Positions 55,790-64,000 of a stretch of DNA of 64,000 bases are shown here, piece after piece (the stretch's first letter is position 1; every line of letters begins with the position of its first letter). Under the pieces are notes generated by a model. The model saw only the letters and a program-made list of their open reading frames with translations. It was not told where the DNA came from and searched no databases. Both the position numbers and the translations under genes were made by a program. Source of the stretch: Clostridium_AI sp964409685 (lineage in GTDB: Bacteria > Bacillota > Clostridia > Lachnospirales > Lachnospiraceae); NCBI GenBank assembly GCA_964409685.1, contig CAYPEJ010000009.1:62001-126000 (forward strand), written 5' to 3'.

Positions 55790-58384
55790 ATGAGAAATAT
55801 TTATATAAAGTACAATCCATATGAAATGATTACAGAGTTCAGAGTAAATAATATCCCAGTTATGGAGATGGATTATAGACACCCATGGTTAGATAAGGTT
55901 TTGCGTGAAAAATCGCTGATACCATTGCAATCGTGGATTGATCCAGTACCAAGTGAAAAATGGAATGGGTTATTATCATACTTAAAAAACATGAATGATG
56001 ATACATTTTCAATATCATTCTGCGGAAGAGAAACAGATTTTAGAGATTTAAAGGAATCATTAAGAACTCAAAATCAGAAACTTGGAAATGTATTTACGCT
56101 TAAATATCCCGAAAAGAAGCAACAGTTCATAATGTCTGATTTAGAAATGAAAGCAGCCATTGACAAGGTTGTTTCGATTATGTTAGAAGAACGATTTGCA
56201 ACAATGGTAGAAGCAAGTGAGAATGTTGACTTAAAAAATAAGTATGCAACTATGCAAGAAAGCGTATCTGCTATTGCTAATAAGGAGTTTAGAGTTGTTT
56301 TTACAGGAATTTATAGTAGTGGAAAATCTACCGTTATAAATGCCTTGATTGGGAAAAACATTCTTCCACAAGCTGAGGGAACATGTACAGATAAGATTTG
56401 TTATATCAAGCATTCAAAGAAATATAAGTATTCAAAAGTCGTGTATGTTTTAAAGGATGGAAAAACAAAGGAATATACATGTGATAATGGTGAACAATCA
56501 CAGGAACTAATTCGAAATGCTTCAAATGTAGAAGGGTTAGAAAAAGTTGATGTATATGTAGATATGTCACATTTATGTCCAGATAACCTTGAAAATCAGT
56601 TTAAATTGGTATTTGTTGATACTCCGGGAACTGGTAGCGAAGATGGTGATGATGTTAGTAAGAAAAATGAAGATAGTACACATATTGAGTTAACCAAGAG
56701 AATTTTGTCATCTGATGATAAGGAAATGGTTGTTTTAGTTTCTGATAAGAAAACAGTTTCGTCCGGAATTCCTGAGATATTAGATATTTTTGACAATAAA
56801 GCTGGTGAAGACAGAGGATGCTATAACGATAGATTCTTATTTGTTTTAAATCAGTGTGATACATATAAATTTCATACAAAGCAGAAAGATGCAATGACGG
56901 GTAGGTATGAAGGCTTGGAGAACGAGGTTCTTAAGTTAAAGGAAACCATATCTAGGAAGGCACATGGAAGAGAAACTCGTAATATCGCAAATCCGAGAAT
57001 ATTTCCTGTAAGTGCAGCAACAGCATTAGCTATAAAAATTGGTTGTAATGACGCGAATGATAAGCCAGAAAGAGAAACAGAATTAAGGGATTACTATGAT
57101 GCGTATGATGAATTTTGCGAAAAGTTAACCGACAGAGGTGCAGAGTATTATTTGAACGGGGAAATTGATGAAAGTAAGGTTAGCAATAATTATTTATTAG
57201 ATGATTATGCAGATTTATCAGAACTTCAAAAGAGTGAATTAAGGAAGAACTACAATCATCCTGAACAGAAAGATGATTATTTCTTGTTACATTCAGGTAT
57301 TTTGTCATTGGAAGTAGCAATTAAAAGTTATATCGAGAAATATGCATTTCCTATTAAGATGCGAAAACTTTTGAGGGCATTTAAATCTATATTGGAAGAG
57401 GTAAATGAAGAAAAAAAATCCTATTTAGAAGACCTAGAAACTGCTCGTACATACCTTAATGACACCAAAAAACAGATAGCTAAGGAAAAGAAATCTAAAG
57501 ATAGAGATTCAAAGAAGAAAAAGAACCTTGAAAATGCAAAAAAAGAAATGGAGAAGATACTTGAAAAAGTAAATAAAATGGATGTATCAATACCAGAAAT
57601 GGATGATATGCGTAGTCAGTACTATAAGATGCAAGAAGAGGCTGATGTTTTTTTCGACAAAAGACCAGACGGGAGTTTGGTCAAAGATATAACAAACGAA
57701 AAGGCCAATGAAATAAGGGGAAAGGTCATAGAAAAGGTAAATGAATTAGCTGATAAAGCAAAAGATTTAGTGGAGCAGGTTAAGGAAAGAAAATGGGAAA
57801 TGGCTGAGGATTATGCAGCTGAGTTTAATAAGTATTTAAATATGCTTAGAGATAAGGGATTGCTTAATGTCGGTTCGTTCAATATAGAAAATACGGTAAC
57901 ATACAATGACATTATTGGGGATGGAACGTTTATAAAATATGATTCATATGCAAGAGATATAGATAATCCAAATAAAGAGCATATAGAAACAGAATACGGA
58001 ATATTGAATTTCTTTGCATCTATAGGTCGTTCAATAGTTACTATATTTGAACCATCACAAATAAACAGAGTTGATGCAATAAAGTATCATGAGAATCTGT
58101 TTACTAATCTAGATGGTAATGTTTCGAAGTTGATTAAGAATGTTACGGAATCATATAAAGCCGATATTGCTGGAATGAAAACAGGAATGTCAGATAAGAT
58201 GAACGCTGTATTAGAATTGATAGGTAAGATAGATACCGAGATTAAGAACCGTAATAAGAAAATAGAAAGTGATTTAGAAACTGAAGAGAGCTACAGAAAA
58301 AAGAAAAACTCTTTAGAGGCTGATTGTAAGTTCCTTTCAGAACTTACATACAATTTGAATGTTTTAAAACTAGGAGGAAATTAA
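55790..58384 (+). CDS. dynamin-like GTPase
   Basis: An 864-aa large GTPase. G1 is GIYSSGKSTVINAL (~175-188), G2 a Thr in EGTCTDKI, G3 DTPGTGSEDG (~277) and G4 NQCD (~355). The first ~130 residues are an unrecognised N-terminal domain. After the GTPase domain come a long Lys/Glu-rich coiled coil (~540-620) and a helical stalk, as in bacterial dynamin-like proteins, which bend or fuse membranes and in some bacteria defend against phage. No transmembrane paddle is obvious. GGAGG lies nine bases before the ATG. The next gene starts one base after its stop. Confidence 0.85.
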   Translation: MRNIYIKYNPYEMITEFRVNNIPVMEMDYRHPWLDKVLREKSLIPLQSWIDPVPSEKWNGLLSYLKNMNDDTFSISFCGRETDFRDLKESLRTQNQKLGNVFTLKYPEKKQQFIMSDLEMKAAIDKVVSIMLEERFATMVEASENVDLKNKYATMQESVSAIANKEFRVVFTGIYSSGKSTVINALIGKNILPQAEGTCTDKICYIKHSKKYKYSKVVYVLKDGKTKEYTCDNGEQSQELIRNASNVEGLEKVDVYVDMSHLCPDNLENQFKLVFVDTPGTGSEDGDDVSKKNEDSTHIELTKRILSSDDKEMVVLVSDKKTVSSGIPEILDIFDNKAGEDRGCYNDRFLFVLNQCDTYKFHTKQKDAMTGRYEGLENEVLKLKETISRKAHGRETRNIANPRIFPVSAATALAIKIGCNDANDKPERETELRDYYDAYDEFCEKLTDRGAEYYLNGEIDESKVSNNYLLDDYADLSELQKSELRKNYNHPEQKDDYFLLHSGILSLEVAIKSYIEKYAFPIKMRKLLRAFKSILEEVNEEKKSYLEDLETARTYLNDTKKQIAKEKKSKDRDSKKKKNLENAKKEMEKILEKVNKMDVSIPEMDDMRSQYYKMQEEADVFFDKRPDGSLVKDITNEKANEIRGKVIEKVNELADKAKDLVEQVKERKWEMAEDYAAEFNKYLNMLRDKGLLNVGSFNIENTVTYNDIIGDGTFIKYDSYARDIDNPNKEHIETEYGILNFFASIGRSIVTIFEPSQINRVDAIKYHENLFTNLDGNVSKLIKNVTESYKADIAGMKTGMSDKMNAVLELIGKIDTEIKNRNKKIESDLETEESYRKKKNSLEADCKFLSELTYNLNVLKLGGN

Positions 58385-58960
58385 ATGTCATATGATTTTT
58401 TTGAACCAACACAGGAAGTAGATAAATACATAACTAATAAAGACCTCCATGCTTTGCGAGGGATAATTGTAGGCATTATTAACAGAGATCCCACCTTTGC
58501 AACAAAGAGATATTCAGAGGCATTGAATTATATTAGTGGTAGTTTGGATATATGGGATGATGTTTCTGAAAAACTTCCGGGTGAATATGAATTGGAACGA
58601 GATAAGTGGGATAAGGAGTATTTTCGTAAACAATTAGCCTGGCTATCTCAGAATTTCACGCATGAGCGAGCAGAGATAATAGAAGAAATAGGAAAGTATG
58701 TCTATGCTAATGAAAATACATGGGGTAAGCAAGAAGCGGAAAATTTTTATCATCCGGTCACGCAAAAGAAGAGTACAGAAAAATGCCAAGGCGAGATCGG
58801 TGGATTGCTAATGGCATTGCTTATAGTAATGATTGTGGTAGTAGAAGTAGTACTGTTAATGACCGAGCTGATTCTAATTGCAAAAATAATTGCAGTAGTA
58901 ATAGGGGTAATAGCAATAATGTGCATCGTAGCCAGCTCACCGAAAAAGAAAAAAAACTAA
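58385..58960 (+). CDS. small membrane protein ending at a frameshift site
   Basis: A 191-aa protein. The N-terminal ~130 residues are soluble and helical (YEALNYISGSLDIWDDVSEKL-type). Two adjacent hydrophobic helices (LLMALLIVMIVVVEVVLLMTELILIAKIIAVVIGVIAIMCIVA, ~140-185) anchor the C-terminus, and a Lys run and stop follow. AGGAGG lies six bases before the ATG. The stop is preceded directly by A AAA AAC, and the -1 frame then stays open for 57 more codons to 59130. No family recognised. Confidence 0.75.
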   Translation: MSYDFFEPTQEVDKYITNKDLHALRGIIVGIINRDPTFATKRYSEALNYISGSLDIWDDVSEKLPGEYELERDKWDKEYFRKQLAWLSQNFTHERAEIIEEIGKYVYANENTWGKQEAENFYHPVTQKKSTEKCQGEIGGLLMALLIVMIVVVEVVLLMTELILIAKIIAVVIGVIAIMCIVASSPKKKKN

Positions 58961-59130
58961 GAAAAAAAGTTTGCGAAATGAAGAAGACTATAAAGAAGGA
59001 AATTGTTGAGTATAAGGAAAAATACAGTGGTCTAATGAAATTTCACCCAGAGGCTATTAAGCTAAGAAATAGGATAGATCACCACAAGAAGAAATATGAG
59101 TACCTTAAGTCGCAACTTAGCAAGGAGTGA
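58951..59130 (+). other. -1 frameshift site and coiled-coil extension
   Basis: A AAA AAC (58951-58957) is in register with the zero frame and abuts its TAA. A -1 slip reads LRKKVCEMKKTIKKEIVEYK and ends LKSQLSKE at 59130, giving a 248-aa protein. The extension is a charged helix. Its own ATG (58978) has no ribosome site, so frameshifting is the likeliest way to make it. Confidence 0.6.
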
Positions 59131-59135
59131 TACAC

Positions 59136-62100
59136 ATGAGTACCGAAGAAAAGATAAAAGATATCGACCCTCGTAAGGATTCAGAGTTAGCAAAAGCACT
59201 GGCTTTAGTAAGTAATACAGTGGATAAGCAATATGTTTCATCTATAGAGAGACTCCCAATTTTTAAACCATCATTTACAGTTGTGATGGAAGAAAATACA
59301 GAAGAAGATGATACGGATGAAGACTTTGTAGAAGAAGATACTACAGAAAAAAATAAAAATAGAAGTATAGGTTCTAATGCAGAAATGGTTGAGTTAGAGC
59401 GATTTGTATTTGACGAAGATGAAAAAATACAAGACAAACTTATTTCTGTATATCAGGCAGCCGCTTCTTATGAGAATGCTAAATTGTTTATGCTTATGAG
59501 AAGTGATGAGAAAGAGCAAAAAATATATTTAGGAGTTGCAAATGAGAATTCAATAGAAGCGACTCTTTTAGCAAAGCAACTAGAGGTGCTTGGAAAGAAT
59601 ATTATTGGTAATTTCCCGGGAACGAAGCTGAAAAAATTCAAAAATATTCAAGCAGAATCATCGGATGAGAAAGGAAAGAGTGCATTTAGTCAGAAGCAGG
59701 ACTTGCTCAGAGAGGTGTTTGCAGGTAGTAAAAATGTAGCAGCTATTTCAGGAATACCTTCTATAAAGTCTGAAGGAAGAGAAGATAATAAACAGTTTAC
59801 ACAAGGAATTGAAAAGTTTATGGATTCCATTCTTGGAGAAAAAGTAGATGTGCTTATTTTGGCAGAACCTATTCTTTCTGAAGAATTAGTTAATATTAAA
59901 AACGGCTACCAAGAAATATATTCTAATTTATCTCCATACAGTAAAAGCGTAATAAATGTTACTGCAACAAATGGAGAAAGTGTTACAGAAACAGTGACAA
60001 AGGGAATCACAGACACTACAAATGAAAGTGTTGCAAAAACTCATACTCATACATTGACACAAGGAACTAATAGTTCGGATTCTGTTGGTGGACATGCGGG
60101 TGTGAAAATTATGGACATTGTTGACCTCGGTGCAGACTATCACCATACATGGGGAAAACATGAAGACACATCTGATTCTGACGGAGAAACTATAACAGAA
60201 GGAATATCAAAGTCTTTGAATGAGCAGAATTCTACTGTTAATGGATTATCGTCATCTCATAGCGATGGAATGCAACTTGAGTATGAGAATAAATCAATAA
60301 AAATCATTCTTGAAAAGATTGACCGTCAGCTTGAGAGAATTAAAGAGTGCGAAGACTATGGAATGTATGATTGTGGTGTTTATGTTATTTCAGACGATTA
60401 TGCTTCGGTTGTTTCTGCAAGTGCTTCTTTCAAGTCAATCATGAGAGGAAAAGAATCTTCAGCAGAAGCTTCGTATATCAATTCGTGGCAGTATAATAAC
60501 GATAAAGAGGTAGTTGAGAATATACTTAGTTATCTTAGTACTTTTAATCATCCTGTTTTTAGGCTTAGAAAAGATTCTGAAGAAACAGAAATGTTACTGC
60601 CTGTAAGCCCATCTACTATTATTAGTGGAAAAGAATTATCCATTCAAATGGGAATGCCAAGAAAGTCTATTTCTGGAATTCCTGTATTAAAAACTGCTAG
60701 ATTTGGCAGAAAAGTTCTTTATGTGGACGAATCACTCAAACCTAATAAAGAAGTATTGCTTGGAACAATTTATCATATGAACAATCCAGAAAATACAGAA
60801 GTAGCCTTAAATGCGGAGAGTCTAAAATCCCATGTTTTTATTACTGGTTCAACAGGTTCTGGAAAGTCAACAACAGTATATAAGCTTTTGAACGAAACCA
60901 TTCAAGTAGTGGATGATTGCAAGTTTATGATAATTGAACCAGCAAAGGGTGAATATAAAACGGTTTTTGGTGGTAAGCCGGGAGTAACGATATATGGGAC
61001 AAATTTAAATGAGGTTGAAAATTTGCTGAGATTAAATCCGTTTAGTTTTCCATATAAGAAAATTCATGTTTTAGAGCACATTGATAAATTAATTGGTATT
61101 TTTAATGCTTGTTGGCCAATGTATGCCGCTATGCCTGCAATACTTAAAGATTCAATAGAACGAGCTTATGTTGATGCAGGGTGGGACTTAACAAGGTCTG
61201 TATGTAATTACAAAGATGAAATGGGAATTGCTGTTTTTCCAAATTTTTCTGACGTATTATATCAAATAGATTTTGTGTTAAAAGAATCCCAGTATTCAGA
61301 TGATACAAAGGGAGATTACGTAGGAGCACTTGTTACAAGATTAAAAACATTAACAAATGGAATCAATGGACTTATTTTCTCTGCTAAAGAGATTAAAGAT
61401 AATAATCTATTTGATGAGAATGTAATTATTGATTTAAGCCGTATATCATTAGATGAAACGAAGTCTTTGATAATGGGAATGCTCCTTATTAAACAACAGG
61501 AATATCGTATTGCCAATCGAACTGGTACTAATGAAAAATTGAGGCACATCACTGTATTGGAAGAAGCTCATAATATTTTGAAGAGAACGTCTACTGAACA
61601 ATCAACAGAGGGGGCAAACTTAGTAGGGAAATCAGTAGAAATGATTTCATCGGCTATAGCTGAAATGCGTACTTATGGAGAAAGCTTTGTAATCGTCGAA
61701 CAGTCACCGAGTGCAGTAGATGCTTCGGCAATAAGAAATACTAATACCAAAATTATTATGAGATTGCCAGACTTGAATGATAGAGAGCAAGTTGGTAAGT
61801 CAGCAGGATTTAATGATGAACAAATTACTGAGTTGGCGAAACTAAAAACAGGAGTAGCAGCAATATATCAGAATAACTGGGTGGAACCCGTCCTTTGTGA
61901 GATAAATAATGATATCGAAGAGGAATCATATGAATTGCCAGAGGGGTACTTGCCAGATTGGTCTGGTGATGAAGAAACTGTCAAAGAAATAATAGATGTG
62001 TTAATTGCTCCTTTCTTTAATGATATAGAACACGGGTGCAAGCGTTCTACTAAGGCCTTAGTAAAAAAAGTTCTGAATTCGGGAATCGATGCAAAAACTA

Positions 62101-62438
62101 AGACGGATTTCTTTGAGTTCCATAATAGTAAAAGTGAACAGACAAAGACAGAACTTGCAGAAAATATCATTCATAGATTACTTTGTACTGATGATATTTG
62201 GAGAAAGTCATTAAGCTATAGAAAAAATATTAAAGAGTGGTATAGACAAATGACTACAAATATTAAACCAGATATTACTGATATGGAACAAGAGGCAGTT
62301 AACAAAATACTGGAAATCCTGTTATATAAGCAAGGGCAGCTATTTAAGGAGCAGAAGATGCCAGAAAAAGAGCAACAAGCTAGTGATTTGTTGAATGGAC
62401 TGATGTCGTATATTGGAAAGAGGAATGGAGATGTTTAA
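59136..62438 (+). CDS. HerA/VirB4-like ATPase
   Basis: A 1100-aa HerA/FtsK-superfamily ATPase. Residues ~1-110 are charged, including an acidic stretch (EENTEEDDTDEDFVEED). A middle region has a Ser/Thr/His-rich segment (SVGGHAGVKIMDIVDLG). Walker A is TGSTGSGKSTTVY (~570), followed by IIEPAKGEYKTVFGG; Walker B is ITVLEEAHNIL (~805), and the sensor/Arg region is IRNTNTKIIMRLPDLNDRE. Such hexamers pump DNA or protein; in defence systems HerA partners nucleases. AAGGAG lies nine bases before the ATG, overlapping the end of the frameshift ORF. The following gene starts eight bases before its stop. Confidence 0.85.
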   Translation: MSTEEKIKDIDPRKDSELAKALALVSNTVDKQYVSSIERLPIFKPSFTVVMEENTEEDDTDEDFVEEDTTEKNKNRSIGSNAEMVELERFVFDEDEKIQDKLISVYQAAASYENAKLFMLMRSDEKEQKIYLGVANENSIEATLLAKQLEVLGKNIIGNFPGTKLKKFKNIQAESSDEKGKSAFSQKQDLLREVFAGSKNVAAISGIPSIKSEGREDNKQFTQGIEKFMDSILGEKVDVLILAEPILSEELVNIKNGYQEIYSNLSPYSKSVINVTATNGESVTETVTKGITDTTNESVAKTHTHTLTQGTNSSDSVGGHAGVKIMDIVDLGADYHHTWGKHEDTSDSDGETITEGISKSLNEQNSTVNGLSSSHSDGMQLEYENKSIKIILEKIDRQLERIKECEDYGMYDCGVYVISDDYASVVSASASFKSIMRGKESSAEASYINSWQYNNDKEVVENILSYLSTFNHPVFRLRKDSEETEMLLPVSPSTIISGKELSIQMGMPRKSISGIPVLKTARFGRKVLYVDESLKPNKEVLLGTIYHMNNPENTEVALNAESLKSHVFITGSTGSGKSTTVYKLLNETIQVVDDCKFMIIEPAKGEYKTVFGGKPGVTIYGTNLNEVENLLRLNPFSFPYKKIHVLEHIDKLIGIFNACWPMYAAMPAILKDSIERAYVDAGWDLTRSVCNYKDEMGIAVFPNFSDVLYQIDFVLKESQYSDDTKGDYVGALVTRLKTLTNGINGLIFSAKEIKDNNLFDENVIIDLSRISLDETKSLIMGMLLIKQQEYRIANRTGTNEKLRHITVLEEAHNILKRTSTEQSTEGANLVGKSVEMISSAIAEMRTYGESFVIVEQSPSAVDASAIRNTNTKIIMRLPDLNDREQVGKSAGFNDEQITELAKLKTGVAAIYQNNWVEPVLCEINNDIEEESYELPEGYLPDWSGDEETVKEIIDVLIAPFFNDIEHGCKRSTKALVKKVLNSGIDAKTKTDFFEFHNSKSEQTKTELAENIIHRLLCTDDIWRKSLSYRKNIKEWYRQMTTNIKPDITDMEQEAVNKILEILLYKQGQLFKEQKMPEKEQQASDLLNGLMSYIGKRNGDV

Positions 62439-64000
62439 GGAAAATAAAGAGGGTGATGTTTTTTTCGATGAGTTTGACAAGCAGCAAATAGAAATAGGTA
62501 ACAAAGAAGGTTTTGAAAAATATGAAGAAAAGTATCATCACTTTGAGGCGAGTGAATCTGATGAAAATCAGATAGATGATATAATAACATTTTGTGAGAT
62601 TGATATCGAAAAGGTAAACGAAATTGCAGGTGTTATAGATACATACATTGAAGAAAAAATCTCAAGTGGCATAGATATTAATCATGCAGATGTGGACAAG
62701 ATATTTGATGAAGACGAGTTTATTGCCATAATAAAGCCTTACGGAGAAAGTGCTGTGGTGCCTGCAATATGTTATTGGGGTACATTAAAACAGGCTTTCA
62801 TAGAGTATCGTGATTTTGAAAACACATATGATAGTAATGAACAGGAACACTATGGCAAGCATAGAAGTCATGAAAATCGTGTGCGTGCTGTAACAGAAAT
62901 GTTGATATCTTTGTGGCCAACGGCAAATCTTGTAAGATGGGGGTATCAGTTTGTTACAGGTAAAGAACCCGAAGTGCTGAACAAATTAGATGATACAGTA
63001 AGCAAAATGATTGTAGATGCATCTGATGCGACTATATATTTAGCAGCAAATGCAGGTATTGGTTGTTTGAAAGTTGTTGAGAATGCAGTCGAGTACGGTG
63101 GTGCAACTTTAGAATTTCTTACAAACAACAAAGAAAATGCTGAAAAGATAATGTCACTGGACATAACAGGAGATTTAAAGGATAAATTGGATGAATTGTA
63201 TGGACGCGATAATTGGGTTTCTGAAATAAGTGGTTCTGTAGAAAGATTTGGAACTACGGCAACATATATAGGATTGACAATGCTTCTTCCAGCAGGAGGA
63301 ATACAGGCTGTTGCAGGTGGCGTTGGACTAGCATTGGGAAAGGCAGGCGAAAAAACAAAGCAGGATTATTCTAAAACAGGAGAACTAACATCAAGAGAAT
63401 TGGTGCATGGTGCAATAGCAGGTGCCGTTATGTTGGGATGTGCTGAACTTGGAGTGGCAGCAGTTGATAAATTAGGTTCAAGTGCTCCTAGTATTGCAAG
63501 AGAAATAAATAAGTTTTTTGGTGGTAATGTTAATCCTAAAATTCTTAAGTCGGTGACAGCATCAGTTGTTAATGGACTTGAAGCAGGTACTATGTTTGCT
63601 GTATATGATGTTCCGGAGCAAGTATCAAAAGAATTAGAACGTGCTTTTGAAATTGACCCAGACGCAAAAGCTGAATGGATGCAAACGCTTGGAGGAGCAG
63701 GAACAGCAATACTTACTGCTGCAACATTTACATTTATTAAGGAACTGTATGTAAATCGTGGATTTTATAGTACTTATGAAGAAAGAATAAATCGTACTCC
63801 AGTTGAGAATGGTGAATGGACAGGAGAGAGAGGAGAATCAACGTTTGTATCTGATTCTGATGAAGTATCAAAATATTTGAAGGATGCAAATAAGGATGGT
63901 GTAACATATAAAGATGGTTGCCCAGACTTTGAACCATTCTCGAAAGGCGAGGTGGAGATTCCATCCATGTCATCTGAGCGTCATACAGTTGCAGGAAAGC
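62431..64000 (+). CDS. large Gly/Ala-rich protein with probable nuclease-toxin C-terminus (cut)
   Basis: 523 residues are visible; the window ends inside the gene. Start ATG 62431 overlaps the ATPase stop, AGGA six bases before. The N-terminal ~140 residues are acidic and helical. Residues ~150-430 hold several Gly/Ala-rich hydrophobic helices (LTMLLPAGGIQAVAGGVGLALG, LVHGAIAGAVMLGCAELGV, LGGAGTAILTAATFTF), common in polymorphic toxins and effectors. The last visible part (YKDGCPDFEPFSKGEVEIP and SMSSERHTVAGK) resembles the start of HNH/Endo VII-type toxin nuclease domains. No secretion signal or WXG/LXG motif is seen. The toxin reading is inference. Confidence 0.55.
   Translation, partial: MFKENKEGDVFFDEFDKQQIEIGNKEGFEKYEEKYHHFEASESDENQIDDIITFCEIDIEKVNEIAGVIDTYIEEKISSGIDINHADVDKIFDEDEFIAIIKPYGESAVVPAICYWGTLKQAFIEYRDFENTYDSNEQEHYGKHRSHENRVRAVTEMLISLWPTANLVRWGYQFVTGKEPEVLNKLDDTVSKMIVDASDATIYLAANAGIGCLKVVENAVEYGGATLEFLTNNKENAEKIMSLDITGDLKDKLDELYGRDNWVSEISGSVERFGTTATYIGLTMLLPAGGIQAVAGGVGLALGKAGEKTKQDYSKTGELTSRELVHGAIAGAVMLGCAELGVAAVDKLGSSAPSIAREINKFFGGNVNPKILKSVTASVVNGLEAGTMFAVYDVPEQVSKELERAFEIDPDAKAEWMQTLGGAGTAILTAATFTFIKELYVNRGFYSTYEERINRTPVENGEWTGERGESTFVSDSDEVSKYLKDANKDGVTYKDGCPDFEPFSKGEVEIPSMSSERHTVAGK

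Noticed and set aside
58783..58977. Upstream part of the 115-aa frame overlapping the membrane protein
   Set aside because: Ser/Asn-rich, out of register with the membrane helices, no ribosome site; only the part after the slippery site looks coding.

Overview
The window looks like a chromosome segment of an anaerobic, spore-forming, plant-polysaccharide-degrading Firmicute, most likely Lachnospiraceae. The evidence is the AT-rich DNA, strong GGAGG ribosome sites, a pectin/galactan locus, a GerA-type spore germination operon, a CotH-type coat kinase, and mobile-gene families common in gut Clostridia. No rRNA, tRNA or CRISPR array was seen. Family names come from reading motifs by eye, not from searches.

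Region 1 (1-2.0 kb): the tail of a KAS III-like enzyme and a methyl-accepting chemotaxis protein. Region 2 (2.1-17.8 kb): a galactan/pectin utilisation locus laid out like the Bacillus gan system. It holds a GH42 beta-galactosidase, a LacI regulator, a sugar-binding lipoprotein, two permeases, an unrecognised 615-aa protein, a zinc-ribbon protein, a cytoplasmic GH53, a large secreted GH53 with galactan-type and cellulose-type binding modules, and a secreted pectin methylesterase. LacI-type operators lie at the GH42 and binding-protein promoters. The extracellular enzymes would cut the polymer, the ABC transporter would import oligosaccharides, and the cytoplasmic GH53 and GH42 would finish them. 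Region 3 (17.9-29.1 kb): flavodoxin-like protein, Ig-repeat lipoprotein, Pro-rich protein, the ger operon (A-C-B order, with a forespore-type promoter), CotH kinase and an RlmD-type 23S rRNA methyltransferase.

Region 4 (29.2-36.3 kb) is accessory: a broken XRE gene, a 1200-aa fusion of a metallophosphoesterase and an Hsp90-type ATPase followed by a pseudoknot-like RNA candidate, a dead IS256 transposase, and an Abi_2/AbiF-type HEPN gene. Region 5 (37.0-48.1 kb) is a metabolic locus: class III aminotransferase, MerR regulator, iron alcohol dehydrogenase, an Opp/Dpp-type ABC transporter whose binding-protein gene has a shifted start, a cytidylate-kinase-like protein and an MFS transporter. Region 6 (48.1-55.2 kb) is a gene graveyard (glutamate dehydrogenase, pyridoxal kinase, a second Abi gene, IS30, serine recombinase, Mob) around an intact marR-MFS pair and an XRE/cysteine-peptidase-like pair.

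Region 7 (55.4-64.0 kb, cut by the window end) is the best candidate for an undescribed system. It has its own promoter and a long structured leader, then a dynamin-like GTPase, a small membrane protein with a textbook -1 frameshift site at its stop codon, a HerA/VirB4-like ATPase, and a large protein whose visible C-terminus resembles the start of a polymorphic-toxin nuclease domain. Starts overlap or abut stops throughout, so the genes are probably one operon.
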